In this document: positions 5,234 through 5,580 of the stretch, in pieces | How positions within the stretch are numbered: the first letter of the stretch is position 1 | Layout of the letters: each line of letters opens with the position of its first letter | Source of the DNA: Acidobacteriota bacterium | Lineage (GTDB): Bacteria > Acidobacteriota > Vicinamibacteria > Vicinamibacterales > CAVVIG01 | Direction of reading: 5' to 3' | Assembly: GCA_003222555.1 (NCBI GenBank) | Contig: QHWL01000123.1 | Coordinates: 1 to 5,580, forward strand | DNA: 5,580 bases | Program-made: the position numbers and the translations under genes | The notes under the pieces: generated by a model | The model's input: only the letters and a program-made list of their open reading frames with translations | Told to the model about the DNA's origin: nothing | Database searches by the model: none

Positions 5234-5580
5234 GAGCGGATCGCGACGATGCATTGCGTCCGCGCAGTGCGCGCAGCGAGCGGCAACCCGTGAGTTGCCC
5301 AGCAGCGACGCCAGCCCCGCCGCGAGACGTTCACCTTCGAACACGTGCGGCCGCAACCAACGCGCCACGCCGAGCCGCCACAACCGGGTCGTGTTGTCCG
5401 GTTGATCGAACCCGAGCGGCATCGTCAACTGCGGCACTCCGGCGGCGAGCCCCTGCGCACAGGTGCCGATGCCGGCATGATGCACGATCGCGGCGCAGCG
5501 CCGCAGAACGTGTGAGAACGGAACATACGGTTCGTGCCAGGCATCGGACCCGAGCGCTGCCGGCAACTGCTCAGGATACT
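5225..5580 (-). CDS. GT1-family glycosyltransferase, C-terminal part (5'-truncated by the window)
   Basis: About 118 residues of the C-terminal, nucleotide-sugar-binding half of a GT-B fold glycosyltransferase are visible; the gene continues past the window end. Diagnostic stretches in order are EPYVPFSHVLRRCAAIVHHA, GIGTCAQGLAAGVPQLTMP, FDQPDN (5393-5410) and RLWRLGVARWL. HHAGIGT (5462-5482) is the diphosphate-binding segment, with Ala where many relatives have Gly (HHGG). The Asp-Gln of FDQPDN corresponds to the pair that contacts the donor sugar. The pattern matches UDP-glucosyl/rhamnosyltransferase-like enzymes that modify lipids, sterols or natural products; the acceptor cannot be read. 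The TTG at 5564-5566 is not a real start, because the frame continues upstream as YPEQ. The protein stops a few residues after DPLRA, slightly early compared with relatives that continue into another short helix. It is convergent with the DinB-like gene and unlikely to share its regulation. Confidence 0.85.
   Translation of the reverse strand, partial: YPEQLPAALGSDAWHEPYVPFSHVLRRCAAIVHHAGIGTCAQGLAAGVPQLTMPLGFDQPDNTTRLWRLGVARWLRPHVFEGERLAAGLASLLGNSRVAARCAHCADAMHRRDPLRA

Noticed and set aside
5564..5566. TTG as start of a short 113-residue minus-strand protein
   Set aside because: The frame continues upstream to the window edge with glycosyltransferase-like residues, so it is an internal Leu codon of a truncated gene.
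1..5580. CRISPR arrays, tRNA genes, insertion sequences, phage or defence genes
   Set aside because: No direct-repeat arrays, cloverleaf-like segments, transposase motifs or terminal inverted repeats were seen on either strand.

Overview
The window is high-GC bacterial DNA, apparently over 60% by eye, with four coding units and short intergenic gaps. The gene mix suggests a soil-type, GC-rich Gram-negative such as an acidobacterium of the Vicinamibacterales type: an exported fibronectin-III protein, a secreted Abhydrolase_10-type hydrolase, a Tat-exported metallo-beta-lactamase-fold hydrolase and a DinB-like protein with a signal peptide. That taxonomic call is inference from gene style; there is no rRNA or other marker gene here.

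Layout. Positions 2-1045 (+) hold the 3' part of a gene for an extracellular protein with at least two FN3-like repeats and a Trp-rich C-terminal domain. Its frame is broken by one in-frame TAG at 257-259 and is otherwise open on both sides. Positions 1046-1306 are non-coding and contain three successive inverted repeats and a possible promoter. Positions 1307-3301 (+) encode a 664-residue secreted alpha/beta hydrolase. After a 102-bp gap comes a Tat-exported MBL-fold hydrolase (3404-4522, +). That gap holds a 24-codon ORF and a strong hairpin directly in front of the MBL ribosome binding site. A terminator-like hairpin at 4535-4557 follows, then an exported DinB-superfamily protein starting at TTG (4606-5172, +). 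Positions 5225-5580 (-) hold the C-terminal part of a GT1-type glycosyltransferase that converges on the DinB gene; an inverted repeat lies between the two stops.

How the genes may work together. The alpha/beta hydrolase and MBL hydrolase are close enough to share a transcript. Together with the DinB-like protein they form three consecutive exported proteins, two with complete metal-ligand sets and one with a serine-hydrolase motif. This fits a periplasmic or extracellular hydrolytic function, but no substrate can be read from the sequence. I see no tRNA, rRNA, CRISPR, insertion sequence, phage or defence genes. The most unusual items are the single premature amber codon in the FN3 gene and the leader ORF plus hairpin in front of the MBL gene.
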